64,000 nt of DNA, from positions 1 to 64,000 of the forward strand of contig JAFGIS010000093.1 in NCBI GenBank assembly GCA_016929495.1. Reading direction: 5' to 3'. Below the pieces are notes generated by a model. The model had not been told where the DNA came from, did not search any database, and worked only from the letters and a program-made list of their open reading frames with translations. This document shows positions 43,787-54,230 of the stretch, one piece after another (the stretch's first letter is position 1; every line of letters starts with the position of its first letter). This DNA comes from Polyangiaceae bacterium. Its GTDB lineage: Bacteria; Myxococcota_A; Polyangia; Polyangiales; Polyangiaceae. The translations under genes and the position numbers were made by a program.

Positions 43787-44362
43787 ATGAGCCGACTTCC
43801 GACAGAGGCTACCGACGAAATGCTCATGGTGCGCTATCAGCGTGGAGATCGGGAAGCCTTGGCTCACCTGGTTCGCCGTCACGCTCCGTCGGTCTACAGC
43901 TACGCGAACTGGGTGCTGGGCAACGCTTCCGATGCTCGGTTGGTCACGGAGCAGGTGTTCGTCGCGGTCGTGGGCCGCACTGCCGAGTTCAAACACGAGG
44001 TTCGCTTCACAGCCTGGCTGTACAGCATGGTGCGCGCGCTGTGCGTCCAGCATGGCCAGCAGGTCTCGGCGCCGAGCCTGCAGCCCAGCGCCCCGACTAC
44101 ACCGGAACCGACACCAACCGAACCGTCTGTCGATACCACGCGCTCGAACGCATCCGGACGCGCGGCGGACGCGCTGGCCGATCTGCCCGCTGACCAGCGT
44201 GAAGCATTGCTCTTGCGCGAGATCGCGCACCTGCCATTCGCGGAGATCGCCGCCATCACCGAGTCCGACGCAGACGCGGTGCGCAGCAGAATCCGCCACG
44301 CGCTCGAACGGATGCACGAGGCAGTCGTGGATACCGAGGAGTACGCACGCGCCCTGCGCTGA
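43787..44362 (+). CDS. ECF-family RNA polymerase sigma factor
   Basis: 191 residues with region 2 (ALAHLVRRHAPSVYSYANWVLGNASDARLVTEQVFVAV) and region 4 (LADLPADQREALLLREIAHLPFAEIAAITESDADAVRSRIRHALERM), joined by a Pro/Thr linker. It directs RNA polymerase to a dedicated regulon. The next gene encodes a zinc-binding anti-sigma factor 26 bp downstream, so this is a classic sigma/anti-sigma pair. The target promoters are unknown. Confidence 0.92.
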   Translation: MSRLPTEATDEMLMVRYQRGDREALAHLVRRHAPSVYSYANWVLGNASDARLVTEQVFVAVVGRTAEFKHEVRFTAWLYSMVRALCVQHGQQVSAPSLQPSAPTTPEPTPTEPSVDTTRSNASGRAADALADLPADQREALLLREIAHLPFAEIAAITESDADAVRSRIRHALERMHEAVVDTEEYARALR

Positions 44363-44388
44363 AGCACCTGCGTGCGCGAGGATGCACT

Positions 44389-45468
44389 GTGGACTGCGAG
44401 AACTTCGACCGAGTGGTGATGGACCTCTTGTACGAGGAACTCGACGAGATCGCGAGCGCAGCCATGCACCGGCACATGGCGCACTGTGGACGCTGCCGGC
44501 GCATTGGGGCCCGGCTGCGCGCCACACGCGCGGCGGCTTCACTGCCGCTGCTCGAGCCCCCGGCAGGTATGGTGGACGGCATTCTCATCGCGGAGAAGAC
44601 CGTCACCACCCGTCTTCCCGCCCGGCAACGTTTCGGGCGCGCCATCTCCGTCATGGCAGGGTTGGCCATGAGGCCACAGGCAGCGATGGCTGCCCTGCTC
44701 CTGCTGATGATTGGCGCGAGCCTGTTGCTCCTGCGCGCACACCCCGGACAACGTGAATCCGTCCAGGTGACCGAGCGCGGTGTTCCGGAGACCGAAGCGG
44801 ACCATGTTTCCACCACGCTCCTCGATACTCGCCGCACAACGCACCAGCCAGAGCGGAGCAGACCCGCGCGTGATCGTACGGCCCGTGCGGGCGGCAACGA
44901 GGCGGCTGGCCCGACTTCCGCTGGCCCTGCAGCCGATGCAGGAGACGCAGACGCGAACGACGCGGACGCCGCCAGTCCTGCAGCCGATGCAGGGCTGCCC
45001 GACGCGAACGAAGCAGGCGCCGCCAATCCTGCCGAGGCCGTTCTATTCAACGAGGCGAGAGCGGCCTACCACGCGCAGCGCTTTGAAGAAGCACGGCGCC
45101 TGTTCGACCGCGTAGCGGCGGCGGAGGGCGCACACAAGGCGGCCGCTGCGCTCCTCGCCGCGCATGCCCTGCGCAATGGTGCCGGTTGCGCCTCGGCCGT
45201 CGAGCGGTTCGCTCGGGTTGCCGCCCAGTATCCCGATTCCGATATCGGACAGGAAGCAGCGTGGGAGTCGGCGTCGTGCTACCGGTCACTCGGCGACCGA
45301 GAGCGGGCCAGGGCTCTGTATTCGAGCTTGACCGATTCGCCCAAGTACGGGCCACGTGCCCGAAAGGCCCTGGAGCGACTGCCAGGCCCCGCAGCGCCGG
45401 TCGACTCGGCGACGGAGGATGCCGCCGCCCCAGCCGAAGACTCGAATCCGGACCAGACGCCGATCTAG
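44389..45468 (+). CDS. Membrane anti-sigma factor (ZAS) with TPR-like periplasmic tail
   Basis: 359 residues starting at GTG 44389. A zinc-binding anti-sigma domain (MHRHMAHCGRCRRIG, HxxxCxxC) is followed by one TM segment (MAALLLLMIGASLLLL, about 100-115). The periplasmic Ala/Asp-rich linker has repeats of the form DANEADAASPAADAG. A TPR-like C-terminal domain follows (AARAAYHAQRFEEARRLFDRVAA, SDIGQEAAWESASCYRSLGDRERARALY). It likely sequesters the ECF factor and senses an envelope signal through the TPR part. Confidence 0.88.
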   Translation: MDCENFDRVVMDLLYEELDEIASAAMHRHMAHCGRCRRIGARLRATRAAASLPLLEPPAGMVDGILIAEKTVTTRLPARQRFGRAISVMAGLAMRPQAAMAALLLLMIGASLLLLRAHPGQRESVQVTERGVPETEADHVSTTLLDTRRTTHQPERSRPARDRTARAGGNEAAGPTSAGPAADAGDADANDADAASPAADAGLPDANEAGAANPAEAVLFNEARAAYHAQRFEEARRLFDRVAAAEGAHKAAAALLAAHALRNGAGCASAVERFARVAAQYPDSDIGQEAAWESASCYRSLGDRERARALYSSLTDSPKYGPRARKALERLPGPAAPVDSATEDAAAPAEDSNPDQTPI

Positions 45469-45501
45469 TTCCAGTCGGCGTAAATCCGGCACCAAACTCG
45501 A

Positions 45502-45897
45502 TCAGTTCTGGAGTGTGTCACCCACGTAGGCGATGGTGTGGATCGCCTCGACCAGCCTTTCGCGCTGTTCGAGGGTCAAATCCACGAAGCGTACCCCCAT
45601 GCCGGGATTCGGGCTCGGTGATAGAGGCCGAACCGGATTGACCCACTGCACCACGCCCTTCAGCACGAACGGCTCTTGGTGCCCCGGTGGAGCGAAGCGC
45701 AACGTGAGACGCGTGCCCACTTCGAGGGGCTCGAACGTTTGGACGAAGATCCCCATTTCGGAGATGTTTCTGATCGACGCATAGAGGAACGTTTCGTCGG
45801 TTCCACAATCGACGGCCCACTCCACATCGACGCGTTCGGCACTGCGACGTTCCGACAACCGGTTGGAGCCCGGTCCGCCTGCTTCGTCATCCTTCAC
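45502..45897 (-). CDS. PilZ-domain protein
   Basis: 131 residues. PilZ signatures are RRSAERV near residue 17 (RxxxR type), NISEMGIFVQTFEPLEVGTRLTLRF (the (D/N)xSxxG motif) and GMGVRFVDL. It likely binds cyclic di-GMP and relays it to motility or polysaccharide functions. Single-domain PilZ proteins of this type are abundant in Myxococcus. It converges with the anti-sigma gene. Confidence 0.88.
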   Translation of the reverse strand: MKDDEAGGPGSNRLSERRSAERVDVEWAVDCGTDETFLYASIRNISEMGIFVQTFEPLEVGTRLTLRFAPPGHQEPFVLKGVVQWVNPVRPLSPSPNPGMGVRFVDLTLEQRERLVEAIHTIAYVGDTLQN

Positions 45898-46000
45898 ACG
45901 GGCGGCTTACCCCCAAACGGCGGCGGTGTCACGCACGACAACCTACGGGCGCCGACCGGCAGGTTCGGCCGGAACCTGGCCTCGTGGCAAACGAGTCGGT

Positions 46001-48661
46001 CTAGCGGACGCGAATCGGGCCGCCCAGGATGCGATCGTTGTCGTGCCGTCCGGACTCGACCCTCATACGCTGGTTCTCCCGATACAGGCCATAGTACAGC
46101 TCGTACACGCCCGGACCGAAGTTCGGTTCCACGGTGAATTCCGTGGTGTCGGCGAAGAAATCACCGGTGAGCAGCAGATGCATCGGGTACTTGCCCTCGA
46201 GCGTGTCGTGGTCGGCGTTCAGCCGGCGCTGCTGACCGTCGATGTGGACAAAGGTCCTCCACGTAGTCAGTATGGGGTTCAGAACCTGCCAGAAGAGCGT
46301 CAGCCGATAGGCCCGTCCGGCTTCGAGCGCGTCCGTGTTGCGCCCGTCCAACGTGGTCAAGTCCCAGCCGAGCGCATACAGCTGCCCCTCGAGCTGGCCA
46401 GTCACCGAGTGCTTGGGCTGGGGCCGATCGGTCAGTATCCAGGAATCGAACGGATTCTGATCGCGTTCCGACGGCCGCCGTTGGTTGGAGACGAGCAACG
46501 CGCGGCTGGAACGTGCGTCGAGCACCGGTAGGTTCACGCGCGGGGAGGCATGCTGTCGATAGGTCGAGTTGAGCGCGGACAGCTTGTCCGCACCGGCGAC
46601 CAGCCAACGGCGCCCTTCCCCCGAGAGCCAGGTGGATGCGGCTCTGTCGCTGGAGAACGTCTTCACTTTCTCGCCGACGAGGTAGGCAGCCGCCTCCGGA
46701 CTGACCCCCAACATGGCCAGGGGCTCGTTGGGCCGGGCCAGGCGTCCGAAGCTGTGCACGGCCTGGTCAGGGGAGAGCTGCGTCATGAGCCCGGGATAGT
46801 AGACGAGGCTGAGCACTCCGCCCGCGGCAGTGAACGCCAGAGCCGCGCCCAGCGCTCGCGATGGACGCCAGCGCGCCAACCAGCCAGCACCCTCTACGCC
46901 GCCGCAGCAAGGAGACTCCGACGCGAAAAGCCAACGAAACACGTCTCGCACGAAGAGCACTGCGATCGGCGTTGCGACAACGAGCGGCGGCCACACCAAC
47001 CAGGCGTATCGGACGATCGCCGCGAGGACGGACGGTATCTTGGACAGCCCGTGAACGTGCATGCCCCTGCGGCTGAGCACTTCCATCGCCGCCAGCGCGA
47101 GCAAGGCACACTCGACCAGGGTGAATACGAGCCAACGACCAAGGCCATCACGCAGAGCACGGGGCCAGGCAAGGTAGTCTCGCAGCTGGAAGCGCGGCCT
47201 GGACTCCCTCTCCATGAGCGTGAAGAACGCGGCCACACCGAGGAGCACCGTGATGTTGCGCACGATGGCCGAGGCGGTGCGCACGTAGCTCGCTGGCATC
47301 ACGGCATCTTCGACGACGAAGGCGCGCATGCCGGTGTCGGGCGTCGCGCGGAAGTCGAGGGACAAGAGCACGAGGACCGCCACGGTCGCCATGGCCAACG
47401 CCCGAGAGGTATGCGCACCGCGCTCGAGGTCGCGCAGGAAGACCCCGACGAGCGCGCAGAGCGCGAACACGGCACCGTAGGGCAATGCCCCGACGTAGGG
47501 ACCGAGCAGCGTGTAGGACACGACCGCGATCACGGCCACGGCACCGAGCGTTGTGCGCGCCGACACCTCGCGGTTCGCGTCCTTCGCCGCAGGTGGTGCA
47601 GCACTCAGGGCCGCGGCGAGACCGAAGGGGACGAGGGCACTCCACGGGAACATGGCATGCCCGACCTGGTGGATCATGAGGTCGTGCGTCGTGCCACCGG
47701 GCTCGGTCCGAAACGCGGCACCCAGCAGCATCGAGTAGGAAGAGGCTGCGTGCGAGGTCCTGACAAACGCCCAGATCCCGAGCCCCAGGGCCACGACGCC
47801 CGCTGCCGACGCGACCATTCCGCTCAGGACGGACAGCCTATCGACCCAGCGTGTCGGCGTGCGAGGGCGGACCCACCACGCCAAGGCAACCGCCAGCGCA
47901 GGCGGAGCTGCGCCGAGGAGGACGCCACGGCTCATGACGCCGGTGACGAGCCCGCCTGTCCCTACGAACAACCATGCGGCACGCTGGACGCGCCGAGGCG
48001 CATCGGCAGAGCCGTCGAAGCAGGCGATGCCGAGACCAGCGACGCCGAGCGCCATCGAGGCCATGGTGACGACGTCACCGAGGATCGTGCGCGCCTGCAG
48101 GAAGTATAGGGGGGTCGTGCTCAGGCACAGTACGGCGAATGCCGCCGCGGCCCGGTCCACGAGCCTCGCCAGCATGGCGTACGTCGCAAACAGCCCGACC
48201 AAACCCCAGAGCGCCAGCGGCAGACGTCCCGCCCAGGCGCTCAGGCCCAACACGCGCAACCCGACCGCAACCGACGTGAACGGCAACTCGCCGCGTCCGA
48301 GCTCTGCCAGAGATGGAACGGTGTTCTGTGCGTCGGCCAAGGCCAGACGCGTGCCGCCGAAGACGGTCACGGCAATGCGCCGCGCTAGCTCCGCGACGGC
48401 GAGTTCGTGCGGGTCCCAGATGCCGCCTACGCCCAGTGGGGCGAGAAGGCTGACCAACGCGACCACCGCGGCCAAGAGCACGAGCCAACGGCGTCGGTTG
48501 GCCGAATGCCCTGGAGCAGCGGAGCTGGTCTGGACCGATTCATCTGCCGGACCGCCAGCGGCCAGCTCTGGGTCTGTTGCCGTCACGTCTGGATCGCCAC
48601 GAGTCGTTCTGTCGCCGTCAGCGTGTACCGTCTCGCCGTCTCCGCCACAAGCCCCCGTCAC
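46001..48661 (-). CDS. Glycosyltransferase family 39 (ArnT-like) membrane protein
   Basis: About 886 residues. A hydrophilic N-terminal stretch of about 55 residues is followed by a dozen or so TM segments. The first periplasmic loop has the GT-C acidic motif (GGIWDPHELAVAELARRIAV), as in ArnT/PMT. The C-terminal periplasmic beta-rich domain (FTVEPNFGPGVYELYYGLYREN) is common in bacterial GT39 proteins. GTG 48661 is supported by a strong GGAGGAGGGG ribosome-binding site; the ORF's 48718 start lacks one. It probably glycosylates lipid or protein outside the inner membrane. Confidence 0.85.
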   Translation of the reverse strand: MTGACGGDGETVHADGDRTTRGDPDVTATDPELAAGGPADESVQTSSAAPGHSANRRRWLVLLAAVVALVSLLAPLGVGGIWDPHELAVAELARRIAVTVFGGTRLALADAQNTVPSLAELGRGELPFTSVAVGLRVLGLSAWAGRLPLALWGLVGLFATYAMLARLVDRAAAAFAVLCLSTTPLYFLQARTILGDVVTMASMALGVAGLGIACFDGSADAPRRVQRAAWLFVGTGGLVTGVMSRGVLLGAAPPALAVALAWWVRPRTPTRWVDRLSVLSGMVASAAGVVALGLGIWAFVRTSHAASSYSMLLGAAFRTEPGGTTHDLMIHQVGHAMFPWSALVPFGLAAALSAAPPAAKDANREVSARTTLGAVAVIAVVSYTLLGPYVGALPYGAVFALCALVGVFLRDLERGAHTSRALAMATVAVLVLLSLDFRATPDTGMRAFVVEDAVMPASYVRTASAIVRNITVLLGVAAFFTLMERESRPRFQLRDYLAWPRALRDGLGRWLVFTLVECALLALAAMEVLSRRGMHVHGLSKIPSVLAAIVRYAWLVWPPLVVATPIAVLFVRDVFRWLFASESPCCGGVEGAGWLARWRPSRALGAALAFTAAGGVLSLVYYPGLMTQLSPDQAVHSFGRLARPNEPLAMLGVSPEAAAYLVGEKVKTFSSDRAASTWLSGEGRRWLVAGADKLSALNSTYRQHASPRVNLPVLDARSSRALLVSNQRRPSERDQNPFDSWILTDRPQPKHSVTGQLEGQLYALGWDLTTLDGRNTDALEAGRAYRLTLFWQVLNPILTTWRTFVHIDGQQRRLNADHDTLEGKYPMHLLLTGDFFADTTEFTVEPNFGPGVYELYYGLYRENQRMRVESGRHDNDRILGGPIRVR

Positions 48662-48857
48662 GACCCCTCCTCCACGAGTGTCGCGCGCGCTCGGCGCTCC
48701 GCACGCGCACGCTCGCACTCGACGCCCCGGCGGATCCGCGGCACGGCCCGCCCGGCCCTGCGTTCGTCCCAGCTGCGCGGGGCTCCCGAATCAGCGCGTG
48801 AGCTTGCAGATTTCGGCTGCATCGCCACGCAGGGAGCCTATCCTTCGGCACTTGGCC

Positions 48858-49904
48858 ATGCGCTTTGGAACGGTGACCCTCGTCGGTCGACCCAACGTCG
48901 GCAAGTCTACGCTGCTCAATGCGGCGCTCGGCGAGAACCTGGCCATCGTGTCGTCCGTACCGCAGACGACCCGGGACACGCTGCTGGGCGTCGTGCAACG
49001 GCCCGCAGCCCAGATCGCTTTCATCGACACACCGGGACTGCACAGGCCGCGTTCCGAGCTCGGTCGTCGCATGAACGCAGCCGCCCTCGATGCGCTCCGG
49101 TCGGCCGAGCTCGTCGTGTTCATGACGGATGTCGCGGCTCCCGGCGCGCGTCCCGGCCCCGGCGCGGCAGCGGCCAACACCGCTGAGGCAACGGGCCCCG
49201 ACGCTACGCGAGCCGAGCGCTCCCCCTACCAGACGGCGGACCGTGCACTCATCGCGTTGCTTCCGAAGGCGGTGCACGCGCTGCTGGTGATCAACAAGGT
49301 GGACCGGCTGAAAGACAAGTCGAAGCTTCTCGGCACCATCGATGGTTACAGTAGCCTCTACCCCTTCGAGGCTATCGTCCCCGCAAGCATGCGCAGTCCC
49401 GACGACGTGGAGCGGGTATTGACCGTCATCGAGCAGGCACTACCCGAGGGCGCCCCGGCGTACGACGCCGAGACCCTGACGAATCGGCCCGTCACGTTCT
49501 TCATCCAGGAGTACATCCGCGAACAGGTACTGCGCCAGACCACGCTCGAGGTTCCGCACGCGGTCGCGGTCGGCATAGACCGCATCGAACATGGGCCGAA
49601 ACTCACGCGCATCGCCGCGACACTGCACGTGGAAAAGCCCGGGCAGAGGAAGATCCTCGTGGGACACGCCGGGGCCGTCATTCGCGAGATCGGCACTGCG
49701 GCTCGCCATCGGATCGAGGCGCTCATCGAGCGGCGTGCGCACCTCGAGCTATTCGTACGAGTGACGCCACGCTGGCGCAATGCGCCTCGGCAGCTGGCGG
49801 AGCTCGGATACACGCCACCCGACGATCCGAAGCTCACGCGTGTTCTGGCGGACGCGCCCGCTCGGCGGACCCCGAAACGCACATCGCGGCGGGGGAAAAC
49901 GTGA
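48858..49904 (+). CDS. era: GTPase Era
   Basis: A ribosome-assembly GTPase binding the 3' end of 16S rRNA. 348 residues from ATG 48858. G1 is [10 protein letters not shown]2 has the PQTTRDT pattern, G3 DTPGLHRP, G4 NKVD, and the C-terminal KH domain contains [16 protein letters not shown] and HLELFVRV. Compared with usual Era (about 300), an Ala/Pro-rich insertion of about 35 residues lies between G3 and G4 (after [19 protein letters not shown]). It overlaps der by 4 bp. Confidence 0.95.
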   Translation: MRFGTVTLVGRPNVGKSTLLNAALGENLAIVSSVPQTTRDTLLGVVQRPAAQIAFIDTPGLHRPRSELGRRMNAAALDALRSAELVVFMTDVAAPGARPGPGAAAANTAEATGPDATRAERSPYQTADRALIALLPKAVHALLVINKVDRLKDKSKLLGTIDGYSSLYPFEAIVPASMRSPDDVERVLTVIEQALPEGAPAYDAETLTNRPVTFFIQEYIREQVLRQTTLEVPHAVAVGIDRIEHGPKLTRIAATLHVEKPGQRKILVGHAGAVIREIGTAARHRIEALIERRAHLELFVRVTPRWRNAPRQLAELGYTPPDDPKLTRVLADAPARRTPKRTSRRGKT

Positions 49905-51244
49905 CGCCGGTCGTCGCGATCGTGGGCCGGCCCAACGTGGGCAAGAGCACACTGTTCAACCGCCTCGCCGGTCGCCGGCTGGCCATTGTTCACGACGAAC
50001 CCGGCGTCACCCGTGACCTGCAATACGCGGACGCCGTCGTCGCCGGCCGCCAACTCACCCTGGTCGACACGGGCGGCTACGACCCCGGTTCCGGTGATCC
50101 GATGAGTCGGGGGATCGCGCGCAATGTCGTGACAGCGCTCTCCGAGGCCGACGCCGTCCTGTGCGTTCTCGACGCGACCGAGCCAGTGACGCCGGCGGAT
50201 CGGGAAGCCGTGACCGTGCTCAGGCGCAGCGGGAGACCCGTCGTGTATGCCGCCAACAAGGCGGACACCTCACGCCGCCAGACCGAGGCCCTCCAGCTTT
50301 TCGAGCTCGGCGTCGAGCGTTTGTTTCCAGTGTCCGCCGCCCACGGCCTCGGGATGGCGGAGCTCTCCCAAGCCCTGGTGGAGGCGCTCGGGCCTGCCGC
50401 CTCGGAGACGGAATCGACCTCGCCCGGAGAGGCGACGCACGTCGCTCTCGTCGGTCGGCCGAACGCAGGCAAGTCGTCGCTGTTCAACGTGCTGGTCGGC
50501 TCGGAGCGTTCGTTGGTCGACGCGCGCCCGGGCACCACTCGCGATCCGGTCGATTCGCGAGTCACCGTCGATGGCGCCGACTTCGTCTTCGTCGACACGG
50601 CCGGAATCCGCCGACGCTCCAGGGTCGACCGGGGCGTGGAAGCGATCAGTGTCATGCGCGCCTTGCGCGCGATCAGCCGGGCCGAGGTCGTGGTGCTGCT
50701 CTGCGATGCGACAGCAGGCATCGCCGAGCAGGACGCCCGCCTCGTGGGGTTGTGCTGCGACCGCGGGCGAGCCATCGTCGTGGCGCTCAACAAGGTGGAC
50801 CTACTCTCGACAACCGAGCGAAAGCGCGCCACTGAGGCAGCACGCGACGCGCTTCCGTTCGCACCCTGGCTCGCGATTCTGGAAGTCAGTGCGAAGGACA
50901 AGACCGGACTCTCGCGGCTCATGCGTCAGGTCGCTTTGGCCGCCGCGAACTTCCATCGCCGCGTCTCGACTTCAGAGCTGAACCGGTTCTTCGAGCAAGT
51001 CCTGGAACGCCACCCGCCACCCGCGGCAGGCCGTCAGACTCCGCGCATCTTCTACGTCACCCAAGCGCGCGCCGGTCCTCCGCAGTTCGTCGCCATGTGC
51101 AATGCAGCCGCGGCGATTCCACAGAACTACCGCCGCTTCGTGGTCAATCAGTTGCGAAGCACGTTCGGGTTCGACTCGGTGCCGCTGGCCGTCTACTACC
51201 GAGAACGTTCGCGCCGCACGCGCCGCGGCCAGAAGCCAGAGTAG
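49901..51244 (+). CDS. der: GTPase Der (EngA)
   Basis: A double-GTPase for 50S assembly, 447 residues. The first G domain has GRPNVGKST, the DTGGY G3 and ANKAD. The second has [20 protein letters not shown] and NKVD. A C-terminal KH-like domain follows ([37 protein letters not shown]). GTG 49901 overlaps the era stop (GTGA), so the two are translated together. Confidence 0.95.
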   Translation: MTPVVAIVGRPNVGKSTLFNRLAGRRLAIVHDEPGVTRDLQYADAVVAGRQLTLVDTGGYDPGSGDPMSRGIARNVVTALSEADAVLCVLDATEPVTPADREAVTVLRRSGRPVVYAANKADTSRRQTEALQLFELGVERLFPVSAAHGLGMAELSQALVEALGPAASETESTSPGEATHVALVGRPNAGKSSLFNVLVGSERSLVDARPGTTRDPVDSRVTVDGADFVFVDTAGIRRRSRVDRGVEAISVMRALRAISRAEVVVLLCDATAGIAEQDARLVGLCCDRGRAIVVALNKVDLLSTTERKRATEAARDALPFAPWLAILEVSAKDKTGLSRLMRQVALAAANFHRRVSTSELNRFFEQVLERHPPPAAGRQTPRIFYVTQARAGPPQFVAMCNAAAAIPQNYRRFVVNQLRSTFGFDSVPLAVYYRERSRRTRRGQKPE

Positions 51245-51386
51245 TGCCCTGTGCGCCGCACGACTGGGGTGAGGACGGAGCACAACCACTGGCCGCGCAT
51301 CGGTTTGCCCCGCATCACCCTTCGTCTTCCGGTCGCTGCGACGAACCGCTCGACGTCTGCCGCCGCGCGCCCTACGCTGTCACCGT

Positions 51387-52115
51387 ATGGCTCGCGCCCT
51401 CATCGATCTGCACTGCCACTGGATACCCAACATCGATGATGGCGCAGGCTCCGAGGCGCAAGCTCTGGCGATGCTGCATGAGCTCGCCGCGTTGGGGTTC
51501 GAGCTCGTCATCGCCACTCCGCACATGCGTCCTGGGCTGTTCGACAACAGTCGCCAGGACTTGGAGGCGGCATTCCAGAAAGTCCTGCCCCTCGTCGAAT
51601 GCACGCCGGGACTGCCTCGGGTGGCTCTCAGCAGCGAGCACTACCTCGACGAGCTTGTCTACTCTCGGCTGCTGTCCGGTGCCGCACTTCCGTATCCCGG
51701 GGGCCGCGCCGTGCTGATCGAGTTCAATTTCGTGGAGCCTCCCCCGATGGTCGAGCATCGCTTGGGCGATCTGGCCCGGCGCGGTCTCACGGCAGTGATC
51801 GCACACCCCGAGCGTTGTGCCTACTTCAAGGACGCACCTGACCGACTGGAGCGGCTGATCGATGCCGGAGCTGGAGTCCTGCTCAGTGCCGGCTCGCTCG
51901 ACGGGGCCTACGGGCGCGCGACGCAGCGTTGCGCCGAGGCGCTTCTCGAGCGGGGCCTGTACCACGCCTGCTCGAGCGACGCGCATTGTCCCGAGGATGT
52001 AGAGCGAGTATCGGCAGCACTCGAACTCATCGAACGGCGCTACGGTGCGGACGAAGCCGATTTTCTCTTCCGCACCGGCCCCTCGGAGCTGCTGAGCGGC
52101 CATCTGCCGGGCTAG
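51387..52115 (+). CDS. CpsB/YwqE-like PHP tyrosine-protein phosphatase
   Basis: 242 residues of the PHP-fold manganese-dependent phosphatase family that dephosphorylates tyrosine kinases controlling capsule or exopolysaccharide. Metal-binding motifs are DLHCHWIPNIDDGA, TPHMRPG, EFNF, AHPERC and SSDAH near the C-terminus. No Wzz/BY-kinase gene is adjacent, so the substrate is not visible here. Length and motif order fit CpsB. Confidence 0.88.
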   Translation: MARALIDLHCHWIPNIDDGAGSEAQALAMLHELAALGFELVIATPHMRPGLFDNSRQDLEAAFQKVLPLVECTPGLPRVALSSEHYLDELVYSRLLSGAALPYPGGRAVLIEFNFVEPPPMVEHRLGDLARRGLTAVIAHPERCAYFKDAPDRLERLIDAGAGVLLSAGSLDGAYGRATQRCAEALLERGLYHACSSDAHCPEDVERVSAALELIERRYGADEADFLFRTGPSELLSGHLPG

Positions 52116-52131
52116 TGGCGTGCACCCCGTT

Positions 52132-52176
52132 CGAGGCCGTCGAGCTCTGCGGCGAATCACGGAGACGGGGCACTAG
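52132..52176 (+). repeat. Interspersed 44-bp element, copy
   Basis: CGAGGCCGTCGAGCTCTGCGGCG... ending GGAGACGGGGCACTAG. It is the best-preserved copy, located just after the CpsB-like gene and before the next signal-peptide gene. Confidence 0.7.
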
Positions 52177-52261
52177 AGCGACAAGCGCCCGAACCTGCGC
52201 AACCGGCCAATGCTCCGGAAGTTGGCCTCGTGGCGCCCCGCACGATAGTGCAGTGAGTGCC

Positions 52262-52816
52262 ATGACGTGCGTCCCCACCGAGTGCCGAGAGCCGCCTTGC
52301 GTGAAACGGAACGCTGCCGACCCAGGGGACGTCGCCGCGGCTCGATCTCGCGCCGGCAAGCACCGCTGCACGGCCCAGAAAGGCGCTCGATGCGCAGGCA
52401 TTGCCGTGCTGGTCGGCGCACTGGTGCTCTGTGGCCAGAGCGCCCACGCCAAGGTGGAGACGCTCTGTGAGTACAGCCTCGCGCAAACCTACAGCGCTGC
52501 GCTGCGCTACCTGCGGGTCGACAAGGGCTTCGAGGTAGTGGAGAAGGACCCGACCGCCGCGTACGTGCTGTTCCGATACGTCCCTCCGGGCAGCCCGCCT
52601 CGTCCGTGCGACGGGTCGATTGAGCTGGTTCAGCTCAATGGCCGGGTGAGGCTCCAGATACGCGTGCCGACGATGCCGACCTACCACGAGCAGATCTTGC
52701 GCGACGAACTGCTCAAGAAGATGCGTGACGAGTACGGCGATCCGCTCCCTGCCAAGCCACCGACCAAGAAAGCGCCAAGCACCGAGCGCGACGCCGGTGC
52801 CAACCGGAGCCAGTAG
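52262..52816 (+). CDS. Secreted hypothetical protein
   Basis: 184 residues from ATG 52262. A long basic N-region leads to a signal peptide (VLVGALVLCGQSAHA). The mature part is a small alpha/beta domain (ALRYLRVDKGFEVVEKDPTAAYVLFRYVPPG, GRVRLQIRVPTMPTYHEQILRDELLKKMRDEYG) with a basic Pro-rich tail. No family is recognised. It lies upstream of the kinase gene (145-bp gap). Confidence 0.7.
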   Translation: MTCVPTECREPPCVKRNAADPGDVAAARSRAGKHRCTAQKGARCAGIAVLVGALVLCGQSAHAKVETLCEYSLAQTYSAALRYLRVDKGFEVVEKDPTAAYVLFRYVPPGSPPRPCDGSIELVQLNGRVRLQIRVPTMPTYHEQILRDELLKKMRDEYGDPLPAKPPTKKAPSTERDAGANRSQ

Positions 52817-52961
52817 TGCTTGGCGTTCGTCCAGGCCCTCGGTCCGGGACCTCGAGACCGGTCCCGACCTGGTCTTCCCGGGAAGGCCGGAGGACGTTGA
52901 TGACGGGTGGCACTGCGGGCCTGCCGAGGATAGAACCGGCCAAGATCCCCGGACCGGTCGT

Positions 52962-54230
52962 ATGGCAGTATCTGAGCGCGCGCTTCCAGGCCGTATCGGA
53001 AGATACCGGGTGGTGCGACTGCTCGGCCAGGGAGCCATGGGTCGCGTGCTGCTTGCGCACGACTCGGTGCTCGACAGAGACGTGGCCGTCAAGCTGCTGC
53101 GTAACGACTTGGGGCTCCCTCCGGAACAGAGCGAAGCCCTCGTCGAACGCATGCGTCAAGAGGCGCGGGCGTCGGCTCGCGTGAGCCACCCGAACATCGT
53201 GGCGCTGTACGACATGGGGGAAGACGCCGGCCACGGCCTGTTCTTGGTGTTCGAGTACGTGGAGGGCTGGTCGCTCAAGGAGAAGCTCGCGCGCGGCCCC
53301 ATCGGCCTCGATGCCGCCGTTCGTCTGGCGCTCGAGCTCGGGAGCGCGCTCGCCACCGCCCATGCCGCTGGCGTGCTGCACCGAGACATCAAGCCGGAGA
53401 ACATCATTCTGGCCCGAACTGGGGCGAAAATCGCCGACTTCGGAATCGCGCGCGTACCGGACTCCACACTGACTCGCGGAGGCAAGCTGCTGGGGACTCC
53501 AGCGTACAGCGCTCCTGAAGCCGTTGCGCACGGGACATTCTCGTCGGCGAGCGACCAGTTCTCGATGGCCGCGACGCTGTACGAGGCGATCAGTCTTCGC
53601 CGGGCGTTTCCCGGGGAGGACGCTGTCACCGTGGCGACACGCATCACCACGGAACAGCCCACACCCGTGGCGGAGCTGTGTTCGCTGGATCTGCACGTGG
53701 ACGCTGTGCTCTACCGCGCCCTGTCCAAGGATCCGGGTACGCGCTTCCCGAGCTGCGACGATTTCGGCCGTGCGTTGGCGGAGGCCCTGACGCTGACTCC
53801 GCGTACGAGGATGAATACGCTGCCCGACGTCTATCATCAACGAAGTCGGCGAGCTGGTGCCCCGTCCCGAACCGTGTGGGTCGCGCTGGGCAGCGCCGTG
53901 CTCGGCGCGCTGGTCACGGTGGGCGTTGCCGATCTCGTGGTAGACCACCCTCGCGAGACGGTCGGTTCCGCGAGCGGACGCGATGGATCGGAGCCGACAG
54001 CATCCGAGGAGGCGGTGGCCTGGTTGGCACCTCGACCGCCACCGGCAGCGGCCCCGGCTCCGGCCCCGGCTCCGGTAGAGCGCAGCAGCAAGCCGCCACC
54101 GAGTTCCCCTGCCGACTCCCCTCGAGACGCAGGCACGGTCGTCCCTCCCACTGAAGCGCCCAGTCCGCCCCCGCCGGAACCCGTCGAGGCAGGTGCGCCG
54201 GACAACGACGTTGCCGAGGCCACCGAATGA
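52962..54230 (+). CDS. Membrane Ser/Thr protein kinase (PknB-like)
   Basis: 422 residues from ATG 52962 (MAVSERAL). A kinase domain runs from about 10 to 280: glycine loop LGQGAMGRV, VAVK lysine (about 44), HRDIKPEN (Asp about 142), DFG (Asp about 159), GTPAYSAPE. One TM helix (VWVALGSAVLGALVTVGVADLVV, about 306-328) and a Pro/Ala-rich extracytoplasmic tail follow. It overlaps the FGE-domain gene by 4 bp, suggesting that the kinase and a secreted FGE partner act together. Confidence 0.93.
   Translation: MAVSERALPGRIGRYRVVRLLGQGAMGRVLLAHDSVLDRDVAVKLLRNDLGLPPEQSEALVERMRQEARASARVSHPNIVALYDMGEDAGHGLFLVFEYVEGWSLKEKLARGPIGLDAAVRLALELGSALATAHAAGVLHRDIKPENIILARTGAKIADFGIARVPDSTLTRGGKLLGTPAYSAPEAVAHGTFSSASDQFSMAATLYEAISLRRAFPGEDAVTVATRITTEQPTPVAELCSLDLHVDAVLYRALSKDPGTRFPSCDDFGRALAEALTLTPRTRMNTLPDVYHQRSRRAGAPSRTVWVALGSAVLGALVTVGVADLVVDHPRETVGSASGRDGSEPTASEEAVAWLAPRPPPAAAPAPAPAPVERSSKPPPSSPADSPRDAGTVVPPTEAPSPPPPEPVEAGAPDNDVAEATE

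Noticed and set aside
47859-48857. N-terminal extension of the era ORF (about 330 residues)
   Set aside because: Arg/Pro/Thr-rich and antisense to the GT39 gene; Era motifs start at the ATG at 48858.
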